Source: Prasinococcaceae sp. CCMP 1430
Lineage: Eukaryota; Prasinodermophyta; Palmophyllophyceae; Prasinococcales; Prasinococcaceae
Assembly (NCBI GenBank): GCA_013416795.1
Contig: RQSC01000029.1
Span: forward strand, 680,610-744,609
Reading direction: 5' to 3'
DNA length: 64,000 nucleotides
The notes below the pieces were generated by a model. The model did not search any database and was not told the origin of the DNA. It saw nothing but the letters and a program-made list of their open reading frames with translations. The position numbers and the translations under genes were made by a program. Every line of letters begins with the position of its first letter. Position 1 is the first letter of the stretch. Positions 9,733 through 21,145 of the stretch are shown piece after piece.

Positions 9733-11261
9733 CCCCGCAGTGATGGGCGCGGGGTGGGGTGAGATGGGGTGGGGGGAGGCGCCGGGCCAGCGCGCTCGCC
9801 TGCGCACTGGCGCGCCGCGCGACAATGGCGGCACCGTCCCCCGGCGCCGCGCGCGCCCCGCCGCCCGTTTTTTCCGCGAATCAGCAGTTTGATGGCATTT
9901 CGCTCCCGTCCGCGCTGTCGTCGCCGCCGAGAAGATTCCAGCATCTGCGGCGCAAACATCGGGGAGGGAGCGCAAACATCCGCCAGGGAGGACGAGCGAG
10001 ACGAGACGCCTCATAAAAATCCAGAATAAAAAATCAAAACAATCGCCCTCGTTTTGATGGACGCCCCCTTTTTTTGATATCCTTATTTTTTCGTCGACTA
10101 TGCTTGTGAGAGAGAGACACTGTGCTGTTTGTTGGTGTCCGGCCGGGAGGGCCGGCCGCCGCGACGAACACCCCCGAGAACACGCGCGCGCGCGCCGCGC
10201 CCCTTTTTCGCGCGGCGCGAACCGGCGAACGGCGCCTGGGCGGCGCCATCCGAACGCATCCGAACGGCCAAAAACCGCGGCGGGCGCCGATCGGCGCGCG
10301 CGTCCGGCAAACCTTTTTTTTTTTTTTTTGGCTCCCCCCCGCGCGCGCCTCGAAACCGCCGCTGCCTCGCCGTGCCGGGAAGCGCAAAGGCAAAGCCAAA
10401 TGTCCCGGAATCCCATTTCAAATTAGAGAATACTTGTAAAATATATTGCTAATTGACCTGATTAATAATAATAGCGGATTTGAAATTGGGGGTTGATCTT
10501 CTTCATCAGCATCAGCCCTGCAGCGGGGGCGCCTGCGGGCGCCACAACGCGCGCGGCAGCTCTGGAAGGAAGACCGAGCAGGGTGCGCCGTCGCATACTT
10601 CCACGAGGCGGCGGCGCCGGTGTGGCGGTGGCGGCGCGTACGGCGCCAGGGGGGCTCGGGCGCGTTTTTTTTTTTCGCAGGCGCAGCGTGCGGGCGAGTG
10701 TTAGGGGTTGGCTGCGCCCCCGGGGAGGGGAGGGCCCGGTCCGGAGGGAGGGGCTGTGCGCGCTCCTGGGAGCGGAGGGACGCCCGCGCGCGTTGCGAGG
10801 AACCGATCGGGACTCGTGGGGGCGCCCTAGCTCCCGCGAGCCCCGATCGTCGCCCGCGGGCCCGCGCGCTGAGCGTGCTCTGCAGTGGCGACGTCAGCGT
10901 CAGCCGCAGCAGCTGGGCGGCGGCGGGACGTGGCGGATGCAGCGCACGTGGCGGCGGCAACGGCGCCGCGCCGAGCTTGCCTCACGATGCGGACGCGTGC
11001 GCGACTTCATGTTGCAAATGCCCGCAAGCGACTGGCCCCGCTACGCAGTGGCGGGCGATCGATCGCTTGGCGCCGCGCACAATGGGGACGCGCTGGCGAG
11101 GGCTCGACGCTAACACCCCGAGCCGCTCCTTGTTGTATGTGCCTGCATGCTAACTGTGGCGGCGCCTGCTGGCCTGGCCGATCCCATCCCTCACCCCCTC
11201 ACCCCCATCCGACCCCACCCGCTTCACCTACCGCAACACCTGCTGGCACATGCGCACATAG
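9733..11261. other. Long non-coding stretch upstream of clathrin heavy chain
   Basis: No recognisable exon. Two markedly AT-rich islands (about 10010-10110 and 10405-10495) contrast with GC-rich flanks and look like promoters. Near-inverted copies of ATTTCAAATT / ATTTGAAATT occur at about 10413 and 10480. Homopolymer T runs occur at 10314-10330 and 10666-10675. CCCCTAAC (minus strand) lies at about 10699. The missing first exon of clathrin heavy chain, encoding about 20 residues, should lie here; the last 70 bp before 11262 form a pyrimidine-rich acceptor tract ending CACATAG. Confidence 0.45.
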
Positions 11262-14200
11262 TTGCCCAACGTTGGCATCAACAGCCAGTTCATCACGTTC
11301 ACCCATGTGACGATGGAAAGCGAGAAGTACGTGTGTGTGCGCGAGACCGGCGGCAACAATTCTGTCGTGATCATCGACATGGCAAACCCCATGCAGCCGC
11401 TGCGCAGGCCCATCACGGCCGACTCGGCACTCATCAACCCCAACTCCAAGGTGATCGCACTGAAGGCCGCCATCCCCAACACGACGCAGGACCATCTGCA
11501 GATCTTCAACATCGACGCCAAGGCCAAGATCAAGTCCTTCCAGATGCCTGAGCAGGTGGTGTTCTGGAAGTGGATCACGCCCGGCATGATCGGCATCGTT
11601 ACGGCCGGCGCGGTGTACCACTGGGGAATGGATGGCGCCTCCGACCCTGTGAAGGTGTTCGACCGCACCGCCAACCTCGAGGGCAACCAGATCATCAACT
11701 ACCGCTGCTCGCCGGACATGAAGTGGCTGGTTCTGGTGGGAATCACCGCGGGCAGCCCCGAGCGCCCGCAGCTGGTCAAGGGCAACATGCAGCTCTTCTC
11801 GGTGGAGCAGACGCGCTCGCAGGCGCTGGAGGCGCACGCCGCCGCCTTCGGTCAGGTGAACGGCACCAACGTCATCACCTTCTCCACCAAGACGGTGGCG
11901 AACGGCGCGCTCACCTCCAAGCTGCACATTGTGCCTCTGGGAGGCACCGGCTTCACCAAGAAGCAGGCGGACCTCTTCTTTCCGCAGGAGTTCGCCGATG
12001 ACTTCCCGGTGTCCATGCAGGTGAGCGAGAAGTACGGCCTGATCTACGTGATCACGAAGCTCGGCCTGCTCTTCGTGTACGACCTCGAGACTGCCACCGC
12101 CGTGTACCGCAACCGCATCTCGCCGGACCCCGTTTTCCTCACGGCGTCCTCCGAGGCCACCGGCGGCTTCTACGCGATCAACCGCCGCGGCCAGGTTCTG
12201 CTCGCCACTGTCAACGACCAGACGATCGTACCCTTCATCAGCGGCCAGCTGAACAACGCGGAGCTCGCCATGAGCATCGCCAAGCGCGCCAACCTCGCGG
12301 GCGCCGGTGACCTGGTCTTCCGCCAGTTCGACCAGCTCTTCGCGCAGGGCAACTACAAGGGCGCGGCCGAGCTCGCGGCGCAGAGCCCGCAGGGCGCGCT
12401 GCGCACGCCGGAGACCATCGCCAAGTTCCAGCAGGTGCCGGTGCAGCCGGGGCAGACCTCGCCGCTGCTGCAGTACTTCGGCACGCTGCTCACCAAGGGC
12501 GGCCTTAATGCCATCGAGTCCGTGGAGCTCGCGAAGCTGGTCATCTCGCAAAACAAGAAGCAGCTGCTGGACAACTGGATGGGCGAGAACAAGCTTGAGT
12601 GCTCCGAGGAACTCGGCGACCTGCTCGCGCAGTCGGACCAGGACATGGCCCTCAAGGTGTACGTCAAGGCGCAGGCGAGCCCGAAGGTCGTCATGATGCT
12701 GGCGCAGAAGAAGGAGTACGAGAAGATCGCGAAGTACTCGCAGCAGGTGGGCTACACGCCGGACTGGCTGCAGCTGATGATGCAGATGCTCATGCACGAC
12801 GGCCAGGGCGCTGTCAACCTCGCGCTGATGATCGTGCAGCAGGACCCGCCCGGCCTCGACCTCAACACCATTACGGATCTGTTCCTCCAGCGGAACATGA
12901 TCCGCGAGGCCACGAGCTTTCTGCTGGACGTGCTCAAGCCCAATCTGCCCGAGCACGCCATGCTGCAGACGAAGGTGCTCGAAATCAACCTCATCACCTT
13001 CCCAAATGTTGCCGACGCCATCCTGGGCAACGGCATGTTCACGCACTACGACCGCCCGCGCATCGCGCAGCTGTGCGAGAAGGCCGGCCTGTACCTGCGC
13101 GCGCTGTCGCACTACACCGACTTGCCGGACATCAAGCGCTGCGTGGTGAACACGAACGCCATTGAGCCGCAGGCCCTCACCGAGTTCTTCGGCACGCTCA
13201 GCCGCGAGTGGGCGCTCGACTGTCTCAAGGAGCTTCTCACGCTCAACCTGCGCCAGAACCTGCAGCTGGCCGTGCAGATCATGAAGGAGTACACCGAGCA
13301 GCTCACCGCCGAGTCGTGCATTGAGCTGCTCGAGTCCTTCAACTCGTACGAGGGCCTGTACTTCTACCTGGGCTCGTACATCGCCTTCTCGGAGGACAAG
13401 GACGTGCACTACAAGTACATCGAGGCCGCCGCAAAGACCGGCCAGATCAAGGAGGTGGAGCGCGTGACGCGCGAGTCGAACAACTTCGAGCCTGAGCCCG
13501 TCAAGCAGTTCCTCATGGAGGCCAAGCTCCCGGACGCGCGCCCGCTGATCAATGTGTGCGACAGGTACGGCTTCGTCCACGACCTGACGACCTACCTGTA
13601 CGACAACTCGATGCTGCGCTACATCGAGGGCTACTGTCAGAAGGTGAACCCCAGCAACACCCCCGAGGTGGTCGGCGCGCTGCTCGACAAGGAGTGCGAC
13701 GAGGACTTCATCAAGAACCTCATCGTGTCGGTGCGCTCGCTGATCCCGGTCGAGAAGCTCTGCGAGGAGGTGGAGAAGCGCAACAAGGTCAAGATCTTGA
13801 GCGCCTTCCTCGAGCACCTCGTCAACGAGGGCTCTACCGACGTGCACGTGCACAATGCGCTCGGCAAGATCATCGTTGACTCCAACAACAACCCTGACCA
13901 CTTCCTCACCACCAACCCGTACTACGACAGCGTGGTGGTCGGCAAGTACTGCGAGAAGCGCGACCCCAACCTCGCGTGCGTTGCGTACAAACGCGGCCAG
14001 TGCGACATGGAGCTGGTGGCCGTCACCAACAAGCACTCGCTCTTCAAGCTGCAGGCGCGCTACATCACCGAGCGCATGGACCTGGAGCTGTGGGAGCAGG
14101 TGCTCGACGAAGGGAATGAGTTCCGCCGCCACCTGATCGACCAGGTCGTTTCGACCGCGCTACCCGAGGCCAAGAACCCTGAGCAGGTGTCTGTGACCGT

Positions 14201-16247
14201 CAAGGCCTTCATCAACGCAGACCTTCCCAACGAGCTCATCGAGCTGCTGGAGAAGATCGTGCTACAGAACTCGGCATTCAGCGGCAACCCCAACCTGCAG
14301 AACCTGCTTATTCTGACGGCGATCAAGGCCGACAAGACGCGCGTGATGGACTACGTCAACCGCATGGACAACTTTGACGGCGCTGCGGTGGGCGACATCG
14401 CAGTGGGCTCGGAGCTGTACGACGAGGCCTACGCCATCTACAAGAAGTTCAAGCTGCACTCGCAGGCCATCTCGGTCCTCATCGACAACCTGCAGGACTT
14501 CGAGCGCGCGCAAGATTTCGCGAGCAAGGTGGAGGAGCCGGAGGTGTGGGCTGTGCTGGCGCGCGCCATGCTCAATACGGGCGACGTCGCAGGCGCCATA
14601 TCTGGCTTCCTCAAGGCGGGCGACTCCACAGACAATGCGGCCGTCATTGAGGCCGCCGAGGCTGCGGGCGAGTACGAGGCGCTCGTCAAGTATCTGCAGA
14701 TGACGCGCAAGAAGGTCAAGGAGGCGCGCGTGGACAGCGCGCTGTGCTACGCGTTCGCGAAAACCGGCGCGCTCGGTGAGCTCGAGGAGTTCCTCACGGT
14801 GCCCAACTCGGCGGACATCAGTGCGTGCGGCGACAAGTGCTACGACGAGGGCCTGTACGAGGCCGCCAAGGTGCTCTTTACAAACGTGTCCAACTGGGCG
14901 CGCCTCGCGAGCACACTTGTCAAGCTTGGGCAATACCAGGCGGCCGTGGACGCCGCACGCAAGGCCAACTCGATGCGCACCTGGAAGGAGGTGTGCTTCG
15001 AGTGCGTTCTGCGCGACGAGACGCGCCTGGCGCAGGTGGCTGGTCTGAACATCATTGTGCACGCGGATGAGCTCGACGAGGTGTCCGAGTTCTACCAGCG
15101 CAAGGGCAAGTTCGACCAGCTCCAGGCACTGCTCGAGGCCGGTCTGGGGCTGGAGCGCGCGCACATGGGCATCTTCACCGAGCTCGGCATCATGTACGCC
15201 AGGTTTGCGCCCGAGAAGCTCATGGAACACATCAAGCTCTACGCCACGCGCGTGAACATCCCGCGCCTCATCCGCACGTGCGACGAGCAGCAGCACTGGA
15301 AGGAGCTCGCGTTCCTTTACTGCCAGTATGACGAGTACGACAACGCCGCCGTCACCATCATGACGCACTCGCCGGACGCGTGGGAGCACTCAACCTTCAA
15401 GGATGTGCTGGTCAAGGTGGCAAACATGGAGCTCTACTACCGTGCGATCAACTTCTACCTCGACGAGCAGCCTCAGCTTGTCAACGAGCTGCTGGCGGTG
15501 CTGTCGAGCCGCGTGGATCACTCGCGCGTGGTCGACCTGCTGCGTCGCGCAGGCCAACTGTCGCTCGCGAGGCCTTACCTGGAGCAGGCGCAGCAGGCCA
15601 ACCTTGCCGCGGTCAACGAGGCCGTCAACCAGCTGTGCGTGGACGAGGAGGACTACGAGGCGCTGCGCGCTTCCATCGATACCTATGACAACTTTGACGC
15701 TGTGGCACTCGCCGTCAGCATCGAGAAGCATGAGCTGCTCGAGTTCCGCCGCGTGGCCGCCACGCTGTACAAGAACAACAAGCGCTACCGCAAGTCGATG
15801 GAGCTGTCCAAGGAGGACAAGCTCTACAAGGACGCGATGGAGACTGCGGCGATGAGCGGTGAGCACGAGCTGGTGCAGGAGCTCATGCACTTCTTCGTGG
15901 ACAACCAGATGAAGGAGTGCTTCGCCGCCTGCCTGTACACGTGCTACGACCTGGTGAAGGTTGACGTGGCTCTCGAGCTCGCGTGGCTCAACGGTATGAT
16001 GGAGTTCGTCATGCCCTACCTCATCCAGTCGATCCGCCACTACACCGGCCTCGTGGACAAGCTGGAGCAGGCGCGCCTCGACGCCGTCGCCGAGGAGGCC
16101 AACAAAAAGGCTGCGGAGAAGCAGGAGGAGCAGCAGGCCAACATGTACCAGCAGCTGCTGCCGCCGGCGCTTCCTGCTCCGGAAATGCCCAACGGGCAGC
16201 AGGGCTACCCAGGACAGCCGGGCTTCGGCGGCCCTGGGGGCTACTAA
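11262..16247 (+). CDS. CLTC: Clathrin heavy chain (lacks only the N-terminal ~20 codons)
   Basis: Clathrin heavy chain forms the triskelion legs of coated vesicles at the plasma membrane, trans-Golgi and endosomes. One exon encodes 1661 residues co-linear with the 1675-residue human protein. The N-terminal beta-propeller begins at [10 protein letters not shown] (human LQNLGINP), with [33 protein letters not shown] and VYHWGMDG. The long clathrin heavy chain repeat leg follows, then the proximal and trimerisation region ([43 protein letters not shown]). The C-terminus is Gln/Pro/Gly-rich ([16 protein letters not shown]), as in other eukaryotes. The exon is entered at an acceptor (CACATAG|TTG), not at an ATG, so a short upstream exon carrying the start is missing from this model. 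Codon use is strongly GC3-biased. Confidence 0.98.
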   Translation: MPNVGINSQFITFTHVTMESEKYVCVRETGGNNSVVIIDMANPMQPLRRPITADSALINPNSKVIALKAAIPNTTQDHLQIFNIDAKAKIKSFQMPEQVVFWKWITPGMIGIVTAGAVYHWGMDGASDPVKVFDRTANLEGNQIINYRCSPDMKWLVLVGITAGSPERPQLVKGNMQLFSVEQTRSQALEAHAAAFGQVNGTNVITFSTKTVANGALTSKLHIVPLGGTGFTKKQADLFFPQEFADDFPVSMQVSEKYGLIYVITKLGLLFVYDLETATAVYRNRISPDPVFLTASSEATGGFYAINRRGQVLLATVNDQTIVPFISGQLNNAELAMSIAKRANLAGAGDLVFRQFDQLFAQGNYKGAAELAAQSPQGALRTPETIAKFQQVPVQPGQTSPLLQYFGTLLTKGGLNAIESVELAKLVISQNKKQLLDNWMGENKLECSEELGDLLAQSDQDMALKVYVKAQASPKVVMMLAQKKEYEKIAKYSQQVGYTPDWLQLMMQMLMHDGQGAVNLALMIVQQDPPGLDLNTITDLFLQRNMIREATSFLLDVLKPNLPEHAMLQTKVLEINLITFPNVADAILGNGMFTHYDRPRIAQLCEKAGLYLRALSHYTDLPDIKRCVVNTNAIEPQALTEFFGTLSREWALDCLKELLTLNLRQNLQLAVQIMKEYTEQLTAESCIELLESFNSYEGLYFYLGSYIAFSEDKDVHYKYIEAAAKTGQIKEVERVTRESNNFEPEPVKQFLMEAKLPDARPLINVCDRYGFVHDLTTYLYDNSMLRYIEGYCQKVNPSNTPEVVGALLDKECDEDFIKNLIVSVRSLIPVEKLCEEVEKRNKVKILSAFLEHLVNEGSTDVHVHNALGKIIVDSNNNPDHFLTTNPYYDSVVVGKYCEKRDPNLACVAYKRGQCDMELVAVTNKHSLFKLQARYITERMDLELWEQVLDEGNEFRRHLIDQVVSTALPEAKNPEQVSVTVKAFINADLPNELIELLEKIVLQNSAFSGNPNLQNLLILTAIKADKTRVMDYVNRMDNFDGAAVGDIAVGSELYDEAYAIYKKFKLHSQAISVLIDNLQDFERAQDFASKVEEPEVWAVLARAMLNTGDVAGAISGFLKAGDSTDNAAVIEAAEAAGEYEALVKYLQMTRKKVKEARVDSALCYAFAKTGALGELEEFLTVPNSADISACGDKCYDEGLYEAAKVLFTNVSNWARLASTLVKLGQYQAAVDAARKANSMRTWKEVCFECVLRDETRLAQVAGLNIIVHADELDEVSEFYQRKGKFDQLQALLEAGLGLERAHMGIFTELGIMYARFAPEKLMEHIKLYATRVNIPRLIRTCDEQQHWKELAFLYCQYDEYDNAAVTIMTHSPDAWEHSTFKDVLVKVANMELYYRAINFYLDEQPQLVNELLAVLSSRVDHSRVVDLLRRAGQLSLARPYLEQAQQANLAAVNEAVNQLCVDEEDYEALRASIDTYDNFDAVALAVSIEKHELLEFRRVAATLYKNNKRYRKSMELSKEDKLYKDAMETAAMSGEHELVQELMHFFVDNQMKECFAACLYTCYDLVKVDVALELAWLNGMMEFVMPYLIQSIRHYTGLVDKLEQARLDAVAEEANKKAAEKQEEQQANMYQQLLPPALPAPEMPNGQQGYPGQPGFGGPGGY

Positions 16248-16359
16248 AGAGGGTGTAATCGGGGCAGGAAAAAGGAACTAAATGAATGCCGCAGGGGCGC
16301 GCACCAGCTGCGGCGACCTGTGACCTGTAAACATTGAAAGAATGTCATAAGATGCGCGT

Positions 16360-18288
16360 CTAGTTCCACCACGCGGTCCAAGCGCCGTTGTCGTGCTCGC
16401 CGCAGCCAGGCAGCTTGTCCATCGTGTCGATTCGCTGGCCCTCCGATAATTGCATGCTGCTGCCGTCGGGCAGCAGCGCGTACAGCGGGAACTCCGCGCG
16501 CGGAAGCCTCTCCATGGCTGGCAGCATTGTGCAGCAGGGACAGCCCCCGCTCCCGTCGCCATCCGAGCACAACATGACGCGCGAGCCCTCCTCCACGTCG
16601 CGGAAGAATGTGTGGCTTGCCACGATGCCCCTGTCTAGCTCGCCGTCGTCGTTGGACGGATCAAAACAGCCGCCGACGAGGTCCTCGGGCGGCGGGCGAG
16701 GCGCGTCCGCGCGCGCGCACGCGCGCGTGCCGTTGGCGAAGTGCAACGTCTCCTCGCCAAGTGGGCACACGTCCCAGACGCCGAAGAGGTCCAGAATATT
16801 CGCGCGCTTCGGAGCCATCGCGTACACCATGTGCACGCCCACCAGCGCGTGGCCGAGCGGGCCCGGTGCTGGCATCACCGGCGCTGAGGCGAAGCCCTCG
16901 AACCCGCATGTACTGCGCGCACGTCCCTGCCGCCCGAGCAGCTCGCGCGCATACGCGCCCGGGCGCACGTGCGCGCCCGCTTGTGCAGGCGCGCGCGCGC
17001 GCCTGTCGGTGCTTGCGAGCGCCCTGCGCGCCGAGGGCTGTGCGGGCGGCGCGCTGGGGTGGTACTTGCGCATAAGAGGCGAGGCGTGCGTGAGTAGCTT
17101 GGCGCATGCCTTTCCGAAGAGCCAATCAGGCGCGCCTGCCACCAGCTCAACACTGCCGCTGCCAACCTTCGGCAATAGTCGCGCGTAGCGCACATCCGCG
17201 CGCGCGCGCAGCTCGTTCACGGTGTCGCACGCGTGCGCGTCATGCGGGCATGCCCCCGGCGAGTAGAAGTCGAGCGCGTCGCCCCGCGAGTTGTACCAGA
17301 TTTCCCTCTCCACGCGCTTGTTGGTCTCCACGCGGAAGAGGGGCTGATCGAGCAAGGCCTCCTTTTGGACCGTCTTCCCAGCCTTCAAGATGGGGTCTCC
17401 TTCCAAGCGCCTCAGGATGGTCTCAACCGTTTCGTCGAGCACCTCCAGCACAGGTCCGTCCGACGCGACGTTTTGCACGTACAGCATCCCAATGTTCATC
17501 TCGAGACGCGTCCTGGAGTGTAAGCAGACGTCCAGGTCCGCGCCCGCGGGGTGGCGCCCGACCTCCTCGCCCAGCTGCTCCGCCACCCACTCCTCCGTCA
17601 CCGGCGTCAAAGCCGTGTTGACGCGGGCATGGTCGCACGAGGGCCGCGTGAACTCCTGGAACAGGTCCACCTGCGTCAGCATGTTGAACCTGCCCATGTA
17701 CGGCCCATGCAGCATGGGGTAGGGGTCCTCGCCGAAGAAGACGTCCGAGTCGAGGCGCAGCACGTTAGCGCCGCGCTCGCGCGCGGCTCGCGCGACGTAG
17801 TGCCACTGCTTTGCCCACATGATGAACATCTCGTCGTGGGACACCCCCCAGCGTGCCTGCCCTCCGTGGTCGGCCCACTTGCTACTCCACGCACAGCCGT
17901 CCACGCCGTAGCCCCGCTGCAGCCGCCTGCAGAGCGCCTCAGAGCTGGTGAGCATCAGGTAGTGCGTGATGCCCAGTCGCTCGAGGTTGCGCACGAGCGA
18001 CACCGCGAAATCCACCGCGAGGGTGTTGAGAGTTGGGTCCTTCACAGCCCTCCGCGAGTCTTTGGTGTCGCCGACGCACATCATGATGAGCTCCCGCCCT
18101 GTATCGCCGCCCATACGCGCGGCGAGCGCCGCATCGAAGACGCCCTCGGCCTCCAGGTCGCCGCCCGGGAAGGGGATAGCGCGCTGGCGCTGGGCCGTGC
18201 GCCCGCGGGCGCCGCGCGTCGGCACCAGCGCGAGCGCCAGCGCGAGCACCAGCGCCGGCGCCAGCGCCAGCGCGCCGCGCCGCGCCAT
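16360..18288 (-). CDS. Type II membrane glycosyltransferase-like protein (nucleotide-diphospho-sugar transferase fold)
   Basis: From Met 18288 the 642-residue product starts MARRGALALAPALVLALALA, a signal anchor or signal peptide, and then has a lumenal catalytic region. Motifs ITHYLMLTSSEALC, VSHDEMFIMWAKQ and the DxD-like metal/nucleotide site VLRLDSDVFFGEDPYP (near residue 185), followed by FNMLTQVD, resemble plant/algal GT77-type nucleotide-diphospho-sugar transferases (PF03407-like), for example extensin arabinosyl- or xylosyltransferases. The C-terminal 200 residues are Cys-rich (VGGCFDPSND, GCPCCTMLP) and not part of that fold; they may be a separate lumenal domain. A likely role is modification of secreted or wall/scale glycoproteins in the Golgi; donor sugar unknown. 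It is convergent with clathrin heavy chain (112 bp between stops). Confidence 0.7.
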   Translation of the reverse strand: MARRGALALAPALVLALALALVPTRGARGRTAQRQRAIPFPGGDLEAEGVFDAALAARMGGDTGRELIMMCVGDTKDSRRAVKDPTLNTLAVDFAVSLVRNLERLGITHYLMLTSSEALCRRLQRGYGVDGCAWSSKWADHGGQARWGVSHDEMFIMWAKQWHYVARAARERGANVLRLDSDVFFGEDPYPMLHGPYMGRFNMLTQVDLFQEFTRPSCDHARVNTALTPVTEEWVAEQLGEEVGRHPAGADLDVCLHSRTRLEMNIGMLYVQNVASDGPVLEVLDETVETILRRLEGDPILKAGKTVQKEALLDQPLFRVETNKRVEREIWYNSRGDALDFYSPGACPHDAHACDTVNELRARADVRYARLLPKVGSGSVELVAGAPDWLFGKACAKLLTHASPLMRKYHPSAPPAQPSARRALASTDRRARAPAQAGAHVRPGAYARELLGRQGRARSTCGFEGFASAPVMPAPGPLGHALVGVHMVYAMAPKRANILDLFGVWDVCPLGEETLHFANGTRACARADAPRPPPEDLVGGCFDPSNDDGELDRGIVASHTFFRDVEEGSRVMLCSDGDGSGGCPCCTMLPAMERLPRAEFPLYALLPDGSSMQLSEGQRIDTMDKLPGCGEHDNGAWTAWWN

Positions 18289-18487
18289 CCGAGCCGGGGT
18301 AGCGAGCGCTGCTCCTCCCCCTTCCCCTCTCAGGTGCGTTCGCAAATGTGTGTGAGCGTGTGTGTGTGAGCGCGCGCGCGCGTGCGTGCGTGCGCGTTGG
18401 TATACCCCTCCCTTCCCCCCTCTGCCCCACTCCCGCCAACCCCCCACCCGCCCCACCCGCCCCCACCCAACCCCGCACCGCTACCAG

Positions 18488-18906
18488 TCTGCGCCGCCGC
18501 GGCGCAGCAGCAGCCGGCGCGCGCGGCCGGGTTGCCGGACTTGCCGGGCGCGCTCGATGCGTCCGCGCTGGCCTCGTACGTCGCGCAGGAGTGCGGCATG
18601 AGCGCAGTCGCCGGGGCTGCGTGCGGCGTGCTGATTAAGACCGCCGCCAAGCTCCTCCTGGTGACCTCTGTTGGCGTCGCCGCAGTGATCTACCTCCTCA
18701 CACGCCACGGCCTCGTCACCGTGCACACCGACGCGCTCGGGGTTGCCGCTCGCGCTGCGGCCGGCCTCGCTGACGTCGATGGCAACGGCGTGGTCGACGC
18801 GCGCGACCTCGACGCCGCGATCAAGGCGCTCGAGAAGAAGGCCGGCGGCGTGCTTCCCGACGTCGCTGGTTTTTCCATGGGACTCATGCTGGGCCTTAAG
18901 CTCTGA
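18488..18906 (+). CDS. FUN14-family membrane protein with an EF-hand loop (5' end unresolved)
   Basis: FUN14/FUNDC proteins are small outer-membrane proteins of mitochondria or plastids; animal FUNDC1 is a mitophagy receptor. The visible exon follows an acceptor (CGCTACCAG) and ends at 18906. It shows the FUN14 pattern: a first membrane segment GAACGVLIKTAAKLLLVTSVGVAAVIYLL, then RHGLVTVHTDAL, and the C-terminal glycine-rich membrane segment GFSMGLMLGLKL at the very end. Between them sits DVDGNGVVDARD, a 12-residue EF-hand calcium loop (D1, D3, N5, G6, V8, D12), where animal FUN14 has an acidic helix. The residues before the first segment are Ala/Gln/Pro-rich and may belong to a targeting region. 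The start codon must be in an upstream exon or at Met 18598, which would cut the conserved N-side. Confidence 0.75.
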
Positions 18907-19088
18907 GCGGTCAGGCTTCGCGCAGGTGACACGCGCACACAACGAGGTGGACAGAGGAGGGGGGAAAGAGAGAGAGAGCACATGTCATGTCGCTCTCTGG
19001 AGAATCAGCTTGTAAAGTCTAGCTCGCTCGCTCTAGTAACGTACAGAAATGGTACACTACACAGTCGAGGGCCGGCGTGTGGGCGCAT

Positions 19089-20591
19089 TCAGTCGCTGGC
19101 GACGGTGGCTGCCGCCAGCGTGTACGCTTGCGTGTCCTCCTCGTCTTCAGAGCCGCCCGCGGGGCCTGCTCGCCCGCCCGCCGTGTCTGTGTCGTCCCGC
19201 GCAGCGAGCGCCACGCCACCGCACCCAATGGCCCCCGCGTTCCCAATGCGGCGGTGTGCCGCCGAGCCCTGCTGTGGCGCTGTCGTGGCGCCGGCGCCGG
19301 CGCCAGCAGCAGGCACGACGCCGCGCGCGTCCACGGCGTACGCCACAACGGCATTTGGTGCCAGCGGCGACTTGGCGATGCTGAGTAGCCGCCTGCCGCC
19401 GTCGGCCTCCACCACGAGGCGGGTGTTGACGGCATGCGCCCAGTTGTACCCGAGCGCCGCAGTCAGATACGAGTCCTTGCCCTCACCCATCCCGCCGCGG
19501 CCGCGCGCCTCCTGCTCATCTCCGCCGTCGTCATGACCGCCTGCTCGTCGCCCAACCAGTGCGTGTGCCGCCCCCCCGCCCATCATCGTAGTCACCTGCG
19601 GCGAGTGGGGCGGCGCAAGTCAGTGGCTTTGGGACCGCGCGCGATGCGCGTGAGGTCTCGCGATGGCATCGCCGAGCAACACGCAGCCTGTAGGCGTGCC
19701 CCGCAGGCGCGCGTGCAAGCTGGCAGCACCCGGGCACACACACCCACAAACACGCACACATCGCTCATACATCGCTCACGCAACTTGGTTCACCGTGAAG
19801 ACCGGTATGTTGAAATTCTCCGCGTAGCGCTTGAGAACGGCCGCCTGCCTGCCGAGCACCTCGTTGTTGCGCTTGCGGTCCTCCGCCGTCTCAGCGCTCG
19901 CGGCGCGCACCAGTGAGGCGATGGAGTCCACCACGATGAGGCGGATGTTGCGCATGACGATGTGTTGCTCCAGGTCGACCATCAGCTGCAGCAGCTGCGC
20001 GCCGGCGCCATCCCCTCCGCCGTGCCCCCCTTCGACGTACGGCGAGAATACCAGGACGCGCTCAGCGAGGCTCTGCGCGGCCTCGGGCGCGTCATACTGC
20101 CCGGCAAAGCGCGCGCGCGCGATCTGCAGCAGGCGCGCCGACGAGAACTTGTTCTCGGTGTCAAAGTATGCCACCGCCCCGCCCAGCCCGCCCGCGTCTG
20201 GCGCGCGTGTGGCCACAACGCTGAGAGTCAGACAAAGCTGGGTCTTTCCCAGCCCCGCGGGCCCCACGACTTCGGTAATCGAGCCTGCAGGCACGCCGCC
20301 GCGCAGGGCAGCGTCAATCTCGTAGAGGCCGGTCGGCAGGCAGCGTCGCTCGGCCGCGCTGAGGAGGTCGAGGGCAGTGCGCTGCTTGGGCGCGGCGGCA
20401 GCACTCGCCGCAGCGACGGCCACGGCGGCCTCGCCGGGCAGCAGCCCAGCCTCGATAGCGTCCAGCGCCGACGCGCCGAGCAGCTCTTCGGCGGTGTGCA
20501 CGCCGGCCGACGCTAAGCGCGCGAGCGCGCCGCTCTCCAGCCCGCAGCGCTCCAGGCGGAACTGGCCGCCTCCCACAGCAGTGGTGGGCAT
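19089..20591 (-). CDS. RAD51B: RAD51B-like recombinase (RAD51 paralogue)
   Basis: RAD51B is part of the RAD51 paralogue complex that helps RAD51 filament assembly in homologous recombination. Exons 20591-19785 and 19595-19089 join in phase 0 (FTVNQ|VTTMMGG) to 437 residues. Walker A is GPAGLGKTQ with LCLTLSV after it, and Walker B is RLIVVDSIASLV; GLYEIDAALRGGVPAGSITEVVG precedes Walker A as in RecA/RAD51 proteins. The C-terminus carries HAVNTRLVVE...RLLSIAKSPLAP, which matches RAD51B (HCVNTRLIL...ILIAKSPLAP) better than XRCC3 or RAD51C. A helix-hairpin-like N-terminal region contains ERCGLESGALARLASAGVHTAEELL. The donor is GTTGCG, an unusual but usable site. A Gly/Asp/Arg-rich insert lies just after the splice. 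Confidence 0.88.
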
Positions 20592-21145
20592 CGGCAACCC
20601 CGTCGCTCTCTGCGCGCGGAAAAGCGCCCCAGCAGCGACAGCGCCGGCGAGCGGCGGCGAGCAGCGGCGAGCGGCGCGGCGCGGCCTGCCACGCGCAAGC
20701 GCGCGGCGGCAGCCGCTGCCGCGTACCCGCCAAACCTTCCTCGCACCCGCCCGCCGCCGGCCTCGCCCGAGCACGCCTGCGTGCGCACTGTGGCTCGCGG
20801 CCCCGGCCCGCGCTGCTCCCGCCGAAAGGAGTTCGAAATTGATTTTGCTGTTACTCGGTGCGCACGCGGCGCTGCGCTCCGTGCAGGCAGCGGCGGGCGT
20901 GCTGTGGTGGGGTGTGGAAGAGGGGCGCGCCCCGCCTCCTCTCCCCCTTGAGCTCCCATTCGCGTGTGTTTTGCGCGCGCCGCGCGCGTGTGCGCTGCGC
21001 ACGGGCATGCAGAGGCCGTCGCACATGCACGTAGCGTTATCACGACATGTCGACGCGGTAGGTTTGCTGCTTGCCAAGATCGCAACATGCGCTAAAAACT
21101 GATTGGCTTACACAATGGACGACCATCGATGTCAATACAGGTCTG
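20592..21145. other. RAD51B promoter side and 3' flank of the EF-hand protein gene
   Basis: A 554-bp spacer between two minus-strand genes. TTCGAAA occurs at 20832-20838 within the only AT-richer patch (20825-20862), about 240 bp upstream of the RAD51B start; the same heptamer appears in other promoters of the window. No ORF with recognisable content is present. Confidence 0.45.

Noticed and set aside
11199-14132. 977-residue minus-strand open frame
   Set aside because: It is the antisense of clathrin heavy chain. GC3-biased codons leave few TAA/TAG/TGA on the opposite strand; the plus frame matches clathrin throughout.
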